A stretch of DNA of 7,060 nt from Chloroflexia bacterium (GCA_025927935.1 JAICKM010000362.1:1-7060), one strand, 5' to 3'; shown: positions 1 through 6,588, numbered from the stretch's first letter. Made by a program: numbers and translations. Notes: a model not told the origin generated them from the letters alone.

Positions 1-585
1 CCCTTTTTCAGCGTGGGGTTGTGTGGCTTCGCCTCGCTGGTCTTGTGCATCGGCATCCTCTACTTCTTGAACGCAATTCGCCTCGCCTTGCTCGATCTCG
101 CCTCCGCGCCCGTGACGCGGGAAGGGCGCATCGTGCAACGCCTGGGCGGGCGGGGCCGGGGCGGGGCCTTCTGGATTATCGTCGGTCCCCCGCGCACCGA
201 CGAGACCGCCACCGCGGCAGCGCCGGCTGCCGGATCGGCCTTTGCGCCGCCCGCCGGCAGCCCCGGTGAGTCGGGGGCGGCGCCCTCCGCCACGTGGGAT
301 CGCGGCTTTGTCAGCTCCGGCGGCGGCTCCTTTGGCGCGCAACTCCAGGGCGCCCCGGTTAGCGTCGCGCCGGCCACCGCCGCGCCGGAATTGCGCATGC
401 CGGAGCCGCGCCGCAAACTCGCGCCCGGTGAAGTCAACCTGCGCGTGGACAAGCATATTTTCGAGGCCCTCGTCACCGGGGACCGTGTCCAGGTCGTATA
501 CTCCCCGCATTTGCAGCATGTTTACTATGTACGCAAGCGCGACCCCGGTGGAGCGCTGGTGCTGCGCAACCTGAGCCTCCTGTAG
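1..585 (+). CDS. Membrane-anchored protein of unknown function, 5' truncated
   Basis: I do not recognise a named family. The reading frame is open to the left edge (codons P-F-F-S precede the GTG at 13) and no ribosome binding site is seen before that GTG, so the gene probably begins outside the window. Counting from the GTG, residues 3-30 are one hydrophobic transmembrane segment. A short basic segment follows (EGRIVQRLGGRGRG, 37-50), then a hydrophobic strand (AFWIIVGPP, 52-60). Residues 61-140 are low-complexity, rich in Ala, Pro, Gly and Ser, and probably disordered. The end (141-190) looks like a small beta domain containing GDRVQVVYSPHLQHVYYV (156-173). The arrangement suggests a membrane anchor plus a small soluble beta domain split by a flexible insert. 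It lies 54 nt before the methyltransferase on the same strand, so the two may be cotranscribed. No function can be assigned. Confidence 0.7.
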   Translation, partial: PFFSVGLCGFASLVLCIGILYFLNAIRLALLDLASAPVTREGRIVQRLGGRGRGGAFWIIVGPPRTDETATAAAPAAGSAFAPPAGSPGESGAAPSATWDRGFVSSGGGSFGAQLQGAPVSVAPATAAPELRMPEPRRKLAPGEVNLRVDKHIFEALVTGDRVQVVYSPHLQHVYYVRKRDPGGALVLRNLSLL

Positions 586-639
586 GGGAGTAATGCCCCG
601 CGCCGGGTGGCGGGAGCACTGAGCGGCGATTGTTTCTGT

Positions 640-1482
640 ATGGATAAGCTCTATTCAACCGACTATTTTCGGCGCCGCCGTATGGGACAGGCGCTCACAA
701 CCCCGTTTGATCTCCAGTCGCCGGCCCTGAAGTCGTACCGCCGGGCCGCGCGGATGCTGATGATTCAACCGGGCATGCGCATCCTCGATGCCGGCTGCGG
801 GTTGGGCGCCGGGTCCTGGCTGCTGGCTATGCTCGGCGCGCAAGTCACAGGCGTCGATGTGTCGCCCGATGCAATCGCCTGGGCGCGCGAGACCTACGGC
901 CAGCAGCCCTTGCGCAAGGGCGGCACGCTCCAGTATCAGACCGCCGACCTCACCACCTGGGCGCCCTCGGATCGGTACGACGCCATCATCGTCGCCGATG
1001 TTTTGGAACATTTTCCGCGCGCCACCGGCGTTGATATGCTGCGCCGCCTGCTCTCGGCACTGGTCGCCGCCGAACAGCCCTCTCCCCGCGGCTGGGCCGA
1101 TGGATTGTTTCTCCACTTGCCCATCACCGCTAATCTGATCGACTGGGCGCTCTTGCTGAAGAACCGCCTGTTGATGCGCCGGTTGCGCGGCGAGATTATC
1201 GATCACCATGGGGACACGACCCATGTGCTGCGCTATGGCCTGCTTGACGTGCCGCAGGTGGTGCACGAAGCCGGCGGCCAGATTTGCCGGGTGGAGTTAC
1301 GCATCTACAAGCCTCGCCTGCGGACCGTGGAACGCCTGCTGCTGAAGGGTAATCACCGGCTCCTGACGCGGATGGGCGGCACCGTGATCACCGATCTGGA
1401 TGCGATCTTGCTACCGGAATTGGTGGCGGCCCTGCGCGCGGCTCCGCCGGATGACGAAACCTCGCGCAACCTCGATAGCTAA
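640..1482 (+). CDS. Class I SAM-dependent methyltransferase, substrate unknown
   Basis: This is a predicted soluble methyltransferase of 280 residues with a Rossmann-like SAM fold. Motif I is ILDAGCGLGAG (48-58, the D-x-G-C-G-x-G glycine loop). The acidic residue expected to bind the SAM ribose is D73 in VTGVDVS. A third acidic position is D103 in TADL, and YDAIIVADVLEHF (113-125) is the usual post-loop strand with D-x-L-E-H. The C-terminal half has an HGDTTH stretch and a basic tail, which fits the substrate side but does not identify the substrate. The ATG at 640 was chosen because it gives a typical N-terminus (MDKLYSTDYF). An in-frame GTG at 607 would add 11 residues; neither start has a convincing Shine-Dalgarno sequence. 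A hairpin with a T-run follows the stop. Small molecule, lipid or sugar are all possible substrates; the fold assignment is firm. Confidence 0.85.
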   Translation: MDKLYSTDYFRRRRMGQALTTPFDLQSPALKSYRRAARMLMIQPGMRILDAGCGLGAGSWLLAMLGAQVTGVDVSPDAIAWARETYGQQPLRKGGTLQYQTADLTTWAPSDRYDAIIVADVLEHFPRATGVDMLRRLLSALVAAEQPSPRGWADGLFLHLPITANLIDWALLLKNRLLMRRLRGEIIDHHGDTTHVLRYGLLDVPQVVHEAGGQICRVELRIYKPRLRTVERLLLKGNHRLLTRMGGTVITDLDAILLPELVAALRAAPPDDETSRNLDS

Positions 1483-1496
1483 CATCTCGCGCTACC

Positions 1497-1524
1497 CGCC
1501 CGGTGGCAACGCCGCCGGGCGTTT
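1497..1524 (+). terminator. Rho-independent terminator after the methyltransferase gene
   Basis: An 11-bp stem (1497-1507 with 1511-1521, one G-U pair at 1504/1514) closes a 3-nt AAC loop and is followed by TTTCTGT. It starts 14 nt after the methyltransferase stop and should end that transcript. Only 38 nt separate the T-run from the next start codon. Confidence 0.75.
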
Positions 1525-1548
1525 CTGTCCATGCCGCTATTTAGCTCT

Positions 1549-1554
1549 AGGAGG
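1549..1554 (+). promoter_or_regulatory. Strong ribosome binding site of the F420-dependent oxidoreductase gene
   Basis: A full consensus AGGAGG lies 8 nt before the ATG at 1563 and fixes that start. It is the strongest Shine-Dalgarno sequence in the window and implies efficient translation of this gene. Confidence 0.85.
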
Positions 1555-1562
1555 GGGGAATC

Positions 1563-2420
1563 ATGCGCCGATTTCCGTTACGTATCGACCTGAAAGCAGC
1601 CCAGCACGACCGGGACTGGGCGAATATTCTGCGCTATTGCCGGGATACCGAGGCGGACCCGACCTTTACCGGGTTCTGGCTCTTCGACCACTTCGTGCCG
1701 ATCAACGGCCATGTCGAGGGGCCGTGCATGGATGGCTGGACCTTGCTGGCGGCGCTGGCCGCGGCGACCCAGCGCCTGCGCCTGGGGTTGATGGTCGGCT
1801 GCAACGGCTACCGTTATCCGGCGGTCCTGGCGAAGATCGCGACCACGGTGGACCAGGTCAGCGGCGGCCGGCTGGAAATGGGTCTGGGCGCGGGCTGGTT
1901 CGAACTGGAGTACAACATATACGGCATCCCCTTCCCGCCACCCGCGCAGCGTATCCGCGAACTGGACGAAGCGTGCCAGGTGATCAAGTTGCTCTGGACG
2001 GAGGAAGTCGCCAATTTCGCCGGGAAGTATTACACCTTGACCGAGGCCCGGCATGAGCCGAAGCCGGTGCAGCGGCCCTACCCGCCCTTCACCATCGGCG
2101 GCAGCGGCGAAAAGCTGACCCTGCGCGTGGTGGCGAAGCACGCCGCGATCTACAATATGGCCGGCGGCACCCCCGACGAGGCTCGCCACAAGAACGCGGT
2201 ACTCGACGAGCATTGCGCCGCTATTGGCCGCGACCCCAATGAGATTCGACGCTCGACCCAGGTCCAGGTGCGCGCGCCCGAAGACGCCGCCACGATCCGT
2301 GAGCGGATCGACCCCTACCTGGAAGCGGGTCTCGACCACATCTGCATCGGCTTGCCGCTGGTCTACCAGGACGATCTGGTCGCCCGCATTGCCGAGCAGG
2401 TGGCGCCGCTGCTGGCATAG
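1563..2420 (+). CDS. LLM-class F420-dependent oxidoreductase (Rv1855c-like)
   Basis: This is a soluble 285-residue member of the bacterial luciferase-like TIM-barrel superfamily. The family transfers hydride to or from coenzyme F420 (or flavin) on varied, mostly unknown substrates. Visible family landmarks are GFWLFDHFVP (37-46), the R-x-R-L-G-L-M-V strand (71-78), SGGRLEMGLGAGW (100-112), the GIPFPPPAQR segment (121-130), the KPVQRPYPPFTIGGSG substrate/cofactor loop (167-182) and the final barrel strand EAGLDHICIGLP (254-265). The block running from WLFDHFVPI through GLGAGWF to YGIPFPPP resembles, from memory, the family named after mycobacterial Rv1855c, which points to F420 rather than FMN. 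Length is normal and the gene looks intact. The ATG is set by AGGAGG at 1549-1554. The gene sits alone between two terminators, so its pathway cannot be read from neighbours. The fold is certain; cofactor choice is likely; substrate is unknown. Confidence 0.9.
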   Translation: MRRFPLRIDLKAAQHDRDWANILRYCRDTEADPTFTGFWLFDHFVPINGHVEGPCMDGWTLLAALAAATQRLRLGLMVGCNGYRYPAVLAKIATTVDQVSGGRLEMGLGAGWFELEYNIYGIPFPPPAQRIRELDEACQVIKLLWTEEVANFAGKYYTLTEARHEPKPVQRPYPPFTIGGSGEKLTLRVVAKHAAIYNMAGGTPDEARHKNAVLDEHCAAIGRDPNEIRRSTQVQVRAPEDAATIRERIDPYLEAGLDHICIGLPLVYQDDLVARIAEQVAPLLA

Positions 2421-2449
2421 TGCGGACGGCCTATCGCCACGACCTGACA

Positions 2450-2498
2450 AAGACGCGCCGCCCCGCCGGGTATCTCACCCGGCGGGGCGGCGCGTTTT
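2450..2498. terminator. Bidirectional terminator between convergent genes
   Basis: A perfect 19-bp GC-rich stem (2453-2471 with 2477-2495) closes a 5-nt ATCTC loop. On the plus strand it runs into TTTT (2495-2498). On the minus strand it runs into a T-rich stretch (CTTTGT), the complement of the left flank. It lies 29 nt beyond the stop of the oxidoreductase gene and 18 nt beyond the stop of the cytochrome b-c gene, so it can end both transcripts. Confidence 0.9.
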
Positions 2499-2516
2499 CC
2501 GCGTGTGCCCTGCGCC

Positions 2517-3962
2517 TCAGGGGGCCGAGACCTGGGTGCCGCGCCGCGTTTGCAAGAAGTCGACCAGGTCGTTCAGATCCTCCGGGGTGATGTTGTTGGC
2601 GAAGGCGGGCATGTTCACCCCGCCGTTCAGGATGCGCCAGACCAACTGGTCGCGGGTCAGGCGGCTGCCCACGGCGGTCAGGTCCGGCCCGCGGGCGCCG
2701 CCGCTGCCCGAAATCGCGTGGCACGCCTGGCAGCCCTTACTGCTGAACAACTGGGCGCCGTGGACGATGTTCGGCTGGTTGCTGGCGACCACCTGGGGCG
2801 AGAGTGGTTGGGCTTTGAAGTCGGGCGACCAGGCCGAGATTTGGCCCACGACCGACAGCGAGGCGATCATCAACACGATCAGGATGGCGACGCCGACGGC
2901 CCACGGGCGGCGCTTGGGGTGACGTTCGCCACGGTTCGCCAGCGGCAGCAGGAACAGCACCAGGCCCAGCACCAGCGGCCCGCCGATGATGACCCAGTCT
3001 TCCGACTCCGGTGGTAGCAAGGCCAGCGCCGCGAAATACCACAGCAGATACCAGTCCGGGCGTGGATAGGCGTTCAGGAGCGTCGGATCAGGCGGGATAT
3101 CGACTTTGGGCGGGCCAAGGATGACCGCCAGCAACACAATGGTGACGATGACGAGCACGCCGAAGATGGCATCGCGCCAGGCCGCATCCGGCCAGAAGGG
3201 CACGCCTTCGCGCTGCATCAGGTCATGGTACCACTTGCGATAGGTTTTGGGGTCCACCGGGCGCCCGACCTGTGGCGGCTCGGAAATACCGACATGCAGC
3301 ACCATGTAGAGATGGAACCCGATCAGCCCGAAGATGATCGCCGGTATGAAGAAGACATGGAAAGCATAGAAGCGGCTCAGCGTGGCGCCGCCCACGGTAG
3401 ACCCGCCGAGGATAAACTGGGCCAGCAGCGGGCCGATTATGGGCGCCCGTCCGGCCTGCTCGGCGGCCACAATCACCGACCAGAAGGCGGTCTGGTCCCA
3501 GCGCAGCAACTGGCCGGTGAAGGCCATACCCAGGGTCAGCAGCAGCAGCACCGCGCCGCTGAGCCAGCTTACCTCGCGCGGGTATTTATAGGAACCCATG
3601 AGGAAGACCCGCAAGGCATGGACGCCGATCAACACGACCATGGCCGAGGCGCCATAGTTATGGATGCCCCGCAGAATCGGCCCTAGCGTCGGCCCATTGA
3701 CCGGATCGCTGATGAACTGGAGGCTCTGGTACGCTTCGCCGGAGGCCGGGATGTATGCCGTGGCAAGGGCGATGCCGCTCACCACCTGCACAATGAAGGC
3801 GAACAGCGTGGCGCTCCCGAACACATAGAACCAGCCCTTGCGTCCTGCCTCGGGCACCGGGTGGGCCATGATCGGGCCGATGAGCTGCGAGGTTCCTGTC
3901 CGGTCGTCAAACGTCTCCCAGGCTTGTTTCAACAAGGCGACTATGCGACTGAAGAATCCCAC
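2517..3962 (-). CDS. Cytochrome b / cytochrome c fusion subunit of a menaquinol:cytochrome c reductase
   Basis: This 481-residue chain joins three parts that are separate genes in many bacteria: a b6-like half, a subunit IV-like half and a cytochrome c domain. It oxidises quinol at the Qo site and passes electrons across the membrane through two b hemes. The four heme ligands are H101 and H115 (14 apart), and H202 and H217 (15 apart, as in cytochrome b6). Seven hydrophobic segments are seen, near 44-70, 104-123, 134-152, 200-224, 264-283, 325-341 and 353-373. This 4+3 layout, as in b6f, places the C-terminus outside the membrane. The Qo motif is PDWY (302-305), which is associated with menaquinone-type enzymes. 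The soluble domain has CQACH (411-415) for heme c and a likely axial Met at 451. These two cysteines are the only ones in the protein. Translation starts at GTG, fixed by AAAGGAG 7 nt upstream. The gene follows the Rieske gene after 87 nt and is last in the operon. Confidence 0.93.
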   Translation of the reverse strand: MGFFSRIVALLKQAWETFDDRTGTSQLIGPIMAHPVPEAGRKGWFYVFGSATLFAFIVQVVSGIALATAYIPASGEAYQSLQFISDPVNGPTLGPILRGIHNYGASAMVVLIGVHALRVFLMGSYKYPREVSWLSGAVLLLLTLGMAFTGQLLRWDQTAFWSVIVAAEQAGRAPIIGPLLAQFILGGSTVGGATLSRFYAFHVFFIPAIIFGLIGFHLYMVLHVGISEPPQVGRPVDPKTYRKWYHDLMQREGVPFWPDAAWRDAIFGVLVIVTIVLLAVILGPPKVDIPPDPTLLNAYPRPDWYLLWYFAALALLPPESEDWVIIGGPLVLGLVLFLLPLANRGERHPKRRPWAVGVAILIVLMIASLSVVGQISAWSPDFKAQPLSPQVVASNQPNIVHGAQLFSSKGCQACHAISGSGGARGPDLTAVGSRLTRDQLVWRILNGGVNMPAFANNITPEDLNDLVDFLQTRRGTQVSAP

Positions 3963-3969
3963 TGTCTTG

Positions 3970-3976
3970 CTCCTTT
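3970..3976 (-). promoter_or_regulatory. Ribosome binding site fixing the GTG start of the cytochrome b-c gene
   Basis: On the minus strand AAAGGAG lies 7 nt before the GTG at 3962-3960, and no in-frame ATG is better placed. It lies in the 87-nt spacer after the Rieske stop, so this gene has its own initiation site rather than the overlap coupling used upstream. The rest of the spacer (3977-4049) is GC-rich; I saw only weak 4-5 bp palindromes and no T-run terminator in it. Confidence 0.8.
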
Positions 3977-4049
3977 GCGCGATCCGCGGGTGGGTGCCCC
4001 GTTACCGGGCCGGCCACACCGGCGAGGCCGCCGTTCCGCGAACCGGGCC

Positions 4050-4562
4050 TCACACAATCGGCGTGGGCTGGGTGAGAATCTCGACCTGCCCCGCATTGAC
4101 CCGGACGTTGTAGGTCGTTAAGGGGCGCGGCGGCGGACCGGCGGCGACGGTCCCATCTTGATAGTAGACCCCGCCGTGGCATGGGCACAGAAACAGCTTG
4201 CCGTCGGGTATCCAATGGACCGGGCAGCCCAGGTGGCTGCAATTGACCGCAAAGGCGGTAAACTGGTCCTTGCTTTCCCGCCGCAGCCAGACGGCCGTGG
4301 CGGCGGTCACCCCCGCCCAGGGCAGGGGCGATGGGTCGGTAAAGGCAACCTGTACCGTCTCCCCGATCTTAAAATTGTCGGCGTCACCGACCGGGCGCCA
4401 GCTTTGCCGCGGCTTCTCGAAAAGCGGCGCCAGCAGGAAGCTGATGACCGGGATGCCGACCAGCGCCCCGCCCAAGCCACCCAGGCCCACCGAAAGCCAG
4501 GTCAGGAATTGCCGCCGGGTCAGCGTGCGCACGCTGGTGCGGTCGTTGGGGTCATGTGCCAT
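4050..4562 (-). CDS. Rieske [2Fe-2S] iron-sulfur protein of the bc-type complex
   Basis: This 170-residue protein takes the first electron from quinol at the Qo site and delivers it to cytochrome c. It works as a membrane-anchored domain outside the cytoplasmic membrane. The N-terminus carries a twin-arginine type signal (TRRQFL, 15-20) followed by a hydrophobic segment (about 21-46), which usually stays as the anchor. The cluster motifs are CSHLGC (108-113) and CPCHGG (126-131). Ligands are expected to be C108, H110, C126 and H129, and the bracing disulfide C113-C128. The proline-rich GPPPRPL (142-148) is the usual Pro loop. The ATG at 4562 was chosen because GGAG lies 9 nt upstream; a TTG at 4577 in the same frame would overlap that site. 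The gene overlaps the CtaA-CtaB gene by 11 nt and precedes the cytochrome b-c gene, its direct partner. Confidence 0.93.
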   Translation of the reverse strand: MAHDPNDRTSVRTLTRRQFLTWLSVGLGGLGGALVGIPVISFLLAPLFEKPRQSWRPVGDADNFKIGETVQVAFTDPSPLPWAGVTAATAVWLRRESKDQFTAFAVNCSHLGCPVHWIPDGKLFLCPCHGGVYYQDGTVAAGPPPRPLTTYNVRVNAGQVEILTQPTPIV

Positions 4563-4668
4563 GGCGAAGTTCTCCAATCCAGCCGGCGCAGGCCAGGCCC
4601 ATCACGACAAGAGCCACGCCGGCCGCGAGCAGGGTCATCAGCAGTCCCCAGAGCAGGACGCCGATTCC
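4552..4668 (-). repeat. C-terminal tail of the CtaA-CtaB fusion, paralogous to the oxidase subunit tail (copy 2)
   Basis: This stretch encodes residues 641-678 and the stop. Aligned without gaps to residues 120-157 (counted from the GTG at 7051) of the upstream oxidase subunit, 15 of 38 residues are identical by hand count, including G-I, W-G-L and the end G-W-I-G-[E/D]-x-R-H. Standard CtaB proteins end near residue 636 here (after YLVMVVDRL). Confidence 0.65.
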
Positions 4669-6588
4669 GCCGAAGGCGACCAGCCGATCAACTACCATGA
4701 CCAGATACAGCAGGGCCAGGTAGATATTCGAGAATTTAAACAGGCGCCAGGCGCGCGGCACGGAGCCGTCGCCCAGGAGTTGAGCGGCCCGCACCACAAA
4801 CACCGCGCCCAGCGCAGTGGCCGCCGCCAGGTAGATGAGGCCGAGCGCGTTCGTCGCAAACAGCAACAGGCTCACGGCCAGCAACAAGACCGTGTAGACG
4901 AGGATCTGGATGCGGGTGTTATGAGCGCCGCGCACCACCGGCAGCATGGGGACCCCCGCTGCGCGATAGTCTTCTTGCCGCACCAGGGCCAGCGCCCAGA
5001 AGTGGGGCGGCGTCCAGAAAAAGATGATGGTGAAAAAGAGCAACGCCGGTAGGCCGATGTCGCCGGTCACGGCGGCCCATCCCACCAGCGGCGGCACGGC
5101 GCCCGCCGCGCCCCCGATCACGATATTCTGTGTGCTGGTGCGCTTTAGCCAGATGGTGTAGACGAACACGTAGAACAGGTTGCCGGTGATCGCCAGCAGC
5201 GCCGCCGTGAGATTGGTTGTGAGCCAGAGTTGTACGAAGGCCAGCACGCTCAGCACCACGCCGAAGGCCAGTGCGCGCTCCGGCCGGATGCGCCCGGTGA
5301 CGACGGGCCGGTTGCGCGTGCGCCGCATCTGGCTGTCGATGTCGCGATCCAGGTAGTGGTTGATCGCGTGCGCGCCCCCGGCGGCCAGGATGCCGCCCAG
5401 CATGGTCCAGGCGATCAGCCAGGGGAGGGGCTGCGCGGGCGGGTGGATCAGCGCCGCCATCAAGATCGCCGCCACCGTGGGCACCAGCAGCAGAGGGATG
5501 ATCCGCGGCTTCATCAGGCTGGAGTAGACCTGGACCGTTTCGAGCACCCGGTATTGGGCACGAGCCTGGGTCACGAACGGCGCGCGGGCGGCGCGCGGGC
5601 GGCGGGTGCGCTGCTTGGCCGGTTCGCCGGGGCCGTCGCCGGGCGCCGTATCCGGGGCGCCAATCCAGACAAAAGCCGTCATCAGCACCAGCGCGCCCCA
5701 GACCGCGGCAGCCAGGGCCAGATGCGCACTTTTCATCACCGGCGGCGCGCCGGTCCAGATGGTGACGGCGCCCAGCAAGACCTGGCCGACATAGAATACG
5801 GCCAGGATATGCGTGGTGAGCAGGAGCCGGCGGTTGCCCTGGCGGGTGCGCCAGATGGCGACCGCCAGCAGCAGCATCAGAATATCCGAGAAGCCGACGG
5901 AGATGCGGTGGCCGAAATTGATCCATTGGTCAAAGGTCAGGGGCACGAAATTGGTGTCGGCGCAATAGGGCCAGGCCGGGCAGGCGAGATCGGCATTGGC
6001 TCCTACAACCGCCGAGCCGGTGAACATCGCGGCATAGGTCCAGAGCGTGGTGCCCAGCGCCAGCCAGCGCAGCCGCCGGTCGGACTCGGCGATGCCCACG
6101 GGCCCCAGGTAGGCAAACAGCGCCAGCAAAATCAGCGCGGCCAGCAGCAGCATTGAGTTGCCCATATGGGCAGCGATCCAGGTTTGCGGTAGCTTGAGCA
6201 GCACGGTGATCCCGCCTAGGATGGCCTGCGCGATATAAGTCACGGCGGCCAGCAAGGCCAGCCAGAGTAGCCGCCGGGGCCGGCGAAACCAGAGCAGGGT
6301 AGCGCCGACCGTGGCGATCATCAACAGCCCGACGAGCGTGGCAAAGAAGCGGTGATTCCACTCGATCAGTTGATGATATTCCAACTTCGGCAGCAGGCTG
6401 CCGTCGCACATGGGCCAGGTGGCGCAGCCGAGGCCCGACTCGGTCGCGCGCACGACGCCGCCCAGCACGATCAAGATCCAGGTGGCGACCGCCGTGGCCG
6501 CCGTCAACCGGCGGTAGGCGCGGATGCCGAGGCGCGGGATGGGCAGCGCGGGCCGCGAGCGGGCGAGCGGCAGGGCATCACGAATCAT
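4552..6588 (-). CDS. ctaA-ctaB: Heme A synthase / heme O synthase fusion (COX15/CtaA + CtaB) with an extra C-terminal tail
   Basis: This 678-residue membrane protein carries both steps from heme B to heme A. Residues about 25-310 are the CtaA/COX15 half, which oxidises the heme O methyl group. It has two cysteine-pair loops (C55-x5-C61 and C203-x5-C209, each with a W-P) and four candidate heme ligands: H79 in EWNHR, H141, H227 in FGHR and H289. Residues about 311-345 are a charged, Pro/Arg/Ala-rich linker. Residues about 350-636 are the CtaB half, a UbiA-type farnesyltransferase, with NHYLDRDID (410-418, metal/diphosphate binding), LKRTS (481-485), the WTPPHFWALAL helix (525-535) and DYRAAGVPML (540-549). 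Residues about 639-678 lie beyond the usual CtaB end and resemble the tail of the upstream oxidase subunit. The ATG at 6588 has GGAG 9 nt upstream and overlaps the upstream gene by 11 nt. The frame stays open beyond 6588 but that part is the wrong frame of the upstream gene. CtaA-CtaB fusions are known elsewhere; the tail is the odd part. Confidence 0.93.
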   Translation of the reverse strand: MIRDALPLARSRPALPIPRLGIRAYRRLTAATAVATWILIVLGGVVRATESGLGCATWPMCDGSLLPKLEYHQLIEWNHRFFATLVGLLMIATVGATLLWFRRPRRLLWLALLAAVTYIAQAILGGITVLLKLPQTWIAAHMGNSMLLLAALILLALFAYLGPVGIAESDRRLRWLALGTTLWTYAAMFTGSAVVGANADLACPAWPYCADTNFVPLTFDQWINFGHRISVGFSDILMLLLAVAIWRTRQGNRRLLLTTHILAVFYVGQVLLGAVTIWTGAPPVMKSAHLALAAAVWGALVLMTAFVWIGAPDTAPGDGPGEPAKQRTRRPRAARAPFVTQARAQYRVLETVQVYSSLMKPRIIPLLLVPTVAAILMAALIHPPAQPLPWLIAWTMLGGILAAGGAHAINHYLDRDIDSQMRRTRNRPVVTGRIRPERALAFGVVLSVLAFVQLWLTTNLTAALLAITGNLFYVFVYTIWLKRTSTQNIVIGGAAGAVPPLVGWAAVTGDIGLPALLFFTIIFFWTPPHFWALALVRQEDYRAAGVPMLPVVRGAHNTRIQILVYTVLLLAVSLLLFATNALGLIYLAAATALGAVFVVRAAQLLGDGSVPRAWRLFKFSNIYLALLYLVMVVDRLVAFGGIGVLLWGLLMTLLAAGVALVVMGLACAGWIGELRHGT
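4572..4575 (-). promoter_or_regulatory. Ribosome binding site of the Rieske gene, inside the CtaA-CtaB coding tail
   Basis: GGAG on the minus strand is read both as part of the Ile-Gly-Glu codons of the upstream gene and as the Shine-Dalgarno site 9 nt before the ATG at 4562. This decides the ATG over the TTG at 4577 and suggests translational coupling. Confidence 0.75.
5581..5602. repeat. Two perfect tandem copies of an 11-bp GC-only unit in the CtaA-CtaB linker
   Basis: The unit CGCGCGGGCGG occurs at 5581-5591 and again at 5592-5602. It encodes part of the Arg/Pro/Ala linker (around residues 329-336) between the two enzyme halves. Eleven is not a multiple of three, so a copy gain or loss alone would shift the frame between CtaA and CtaB. 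Confidence 0.8.

Noticed and set aside
597..614. Possible hairpin (5-bp stem) between the first two genes
   Set aside because: Short stem with no T-run; expected by chance at this GC content.
593..622. Tiny ORF (ATG at 593) after a GGGGAG just before the methyltransferase gene
   Set aside because: Nine codons, only 2 nt between GGGGAG and ATG, and no sign of a leader peptide such as repeated codons or an attenuator.
1578..2450. Long minus-strand open frame opposite the F420-dependent oxidoreductase gene
   Set aside because: It is the antisense of a clear family member; its composition is typical of a GC-rich shadow and no motif is visible.
4010..4029. Short inverted repeat in the Rieske / cytochrome b-c spacer
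   Set aside because: Only five outer base pairs and no T-run; not enough to call a terminator or operator.
4563..4577. TTG start for the Rieske protein giving five more residues
   Set aside because: The GGAG that would drive initiation overlaps this codon, while it sits 9 nt before the ATG at 4562.
5230..6156. Long plus-strand open frame opposite the CtaA-CtaB gene
   Set aside because: Gln/Arg/Asp/His-rich antisense shadow of transmembrane coding sequence; no RBS or recognisable domain.
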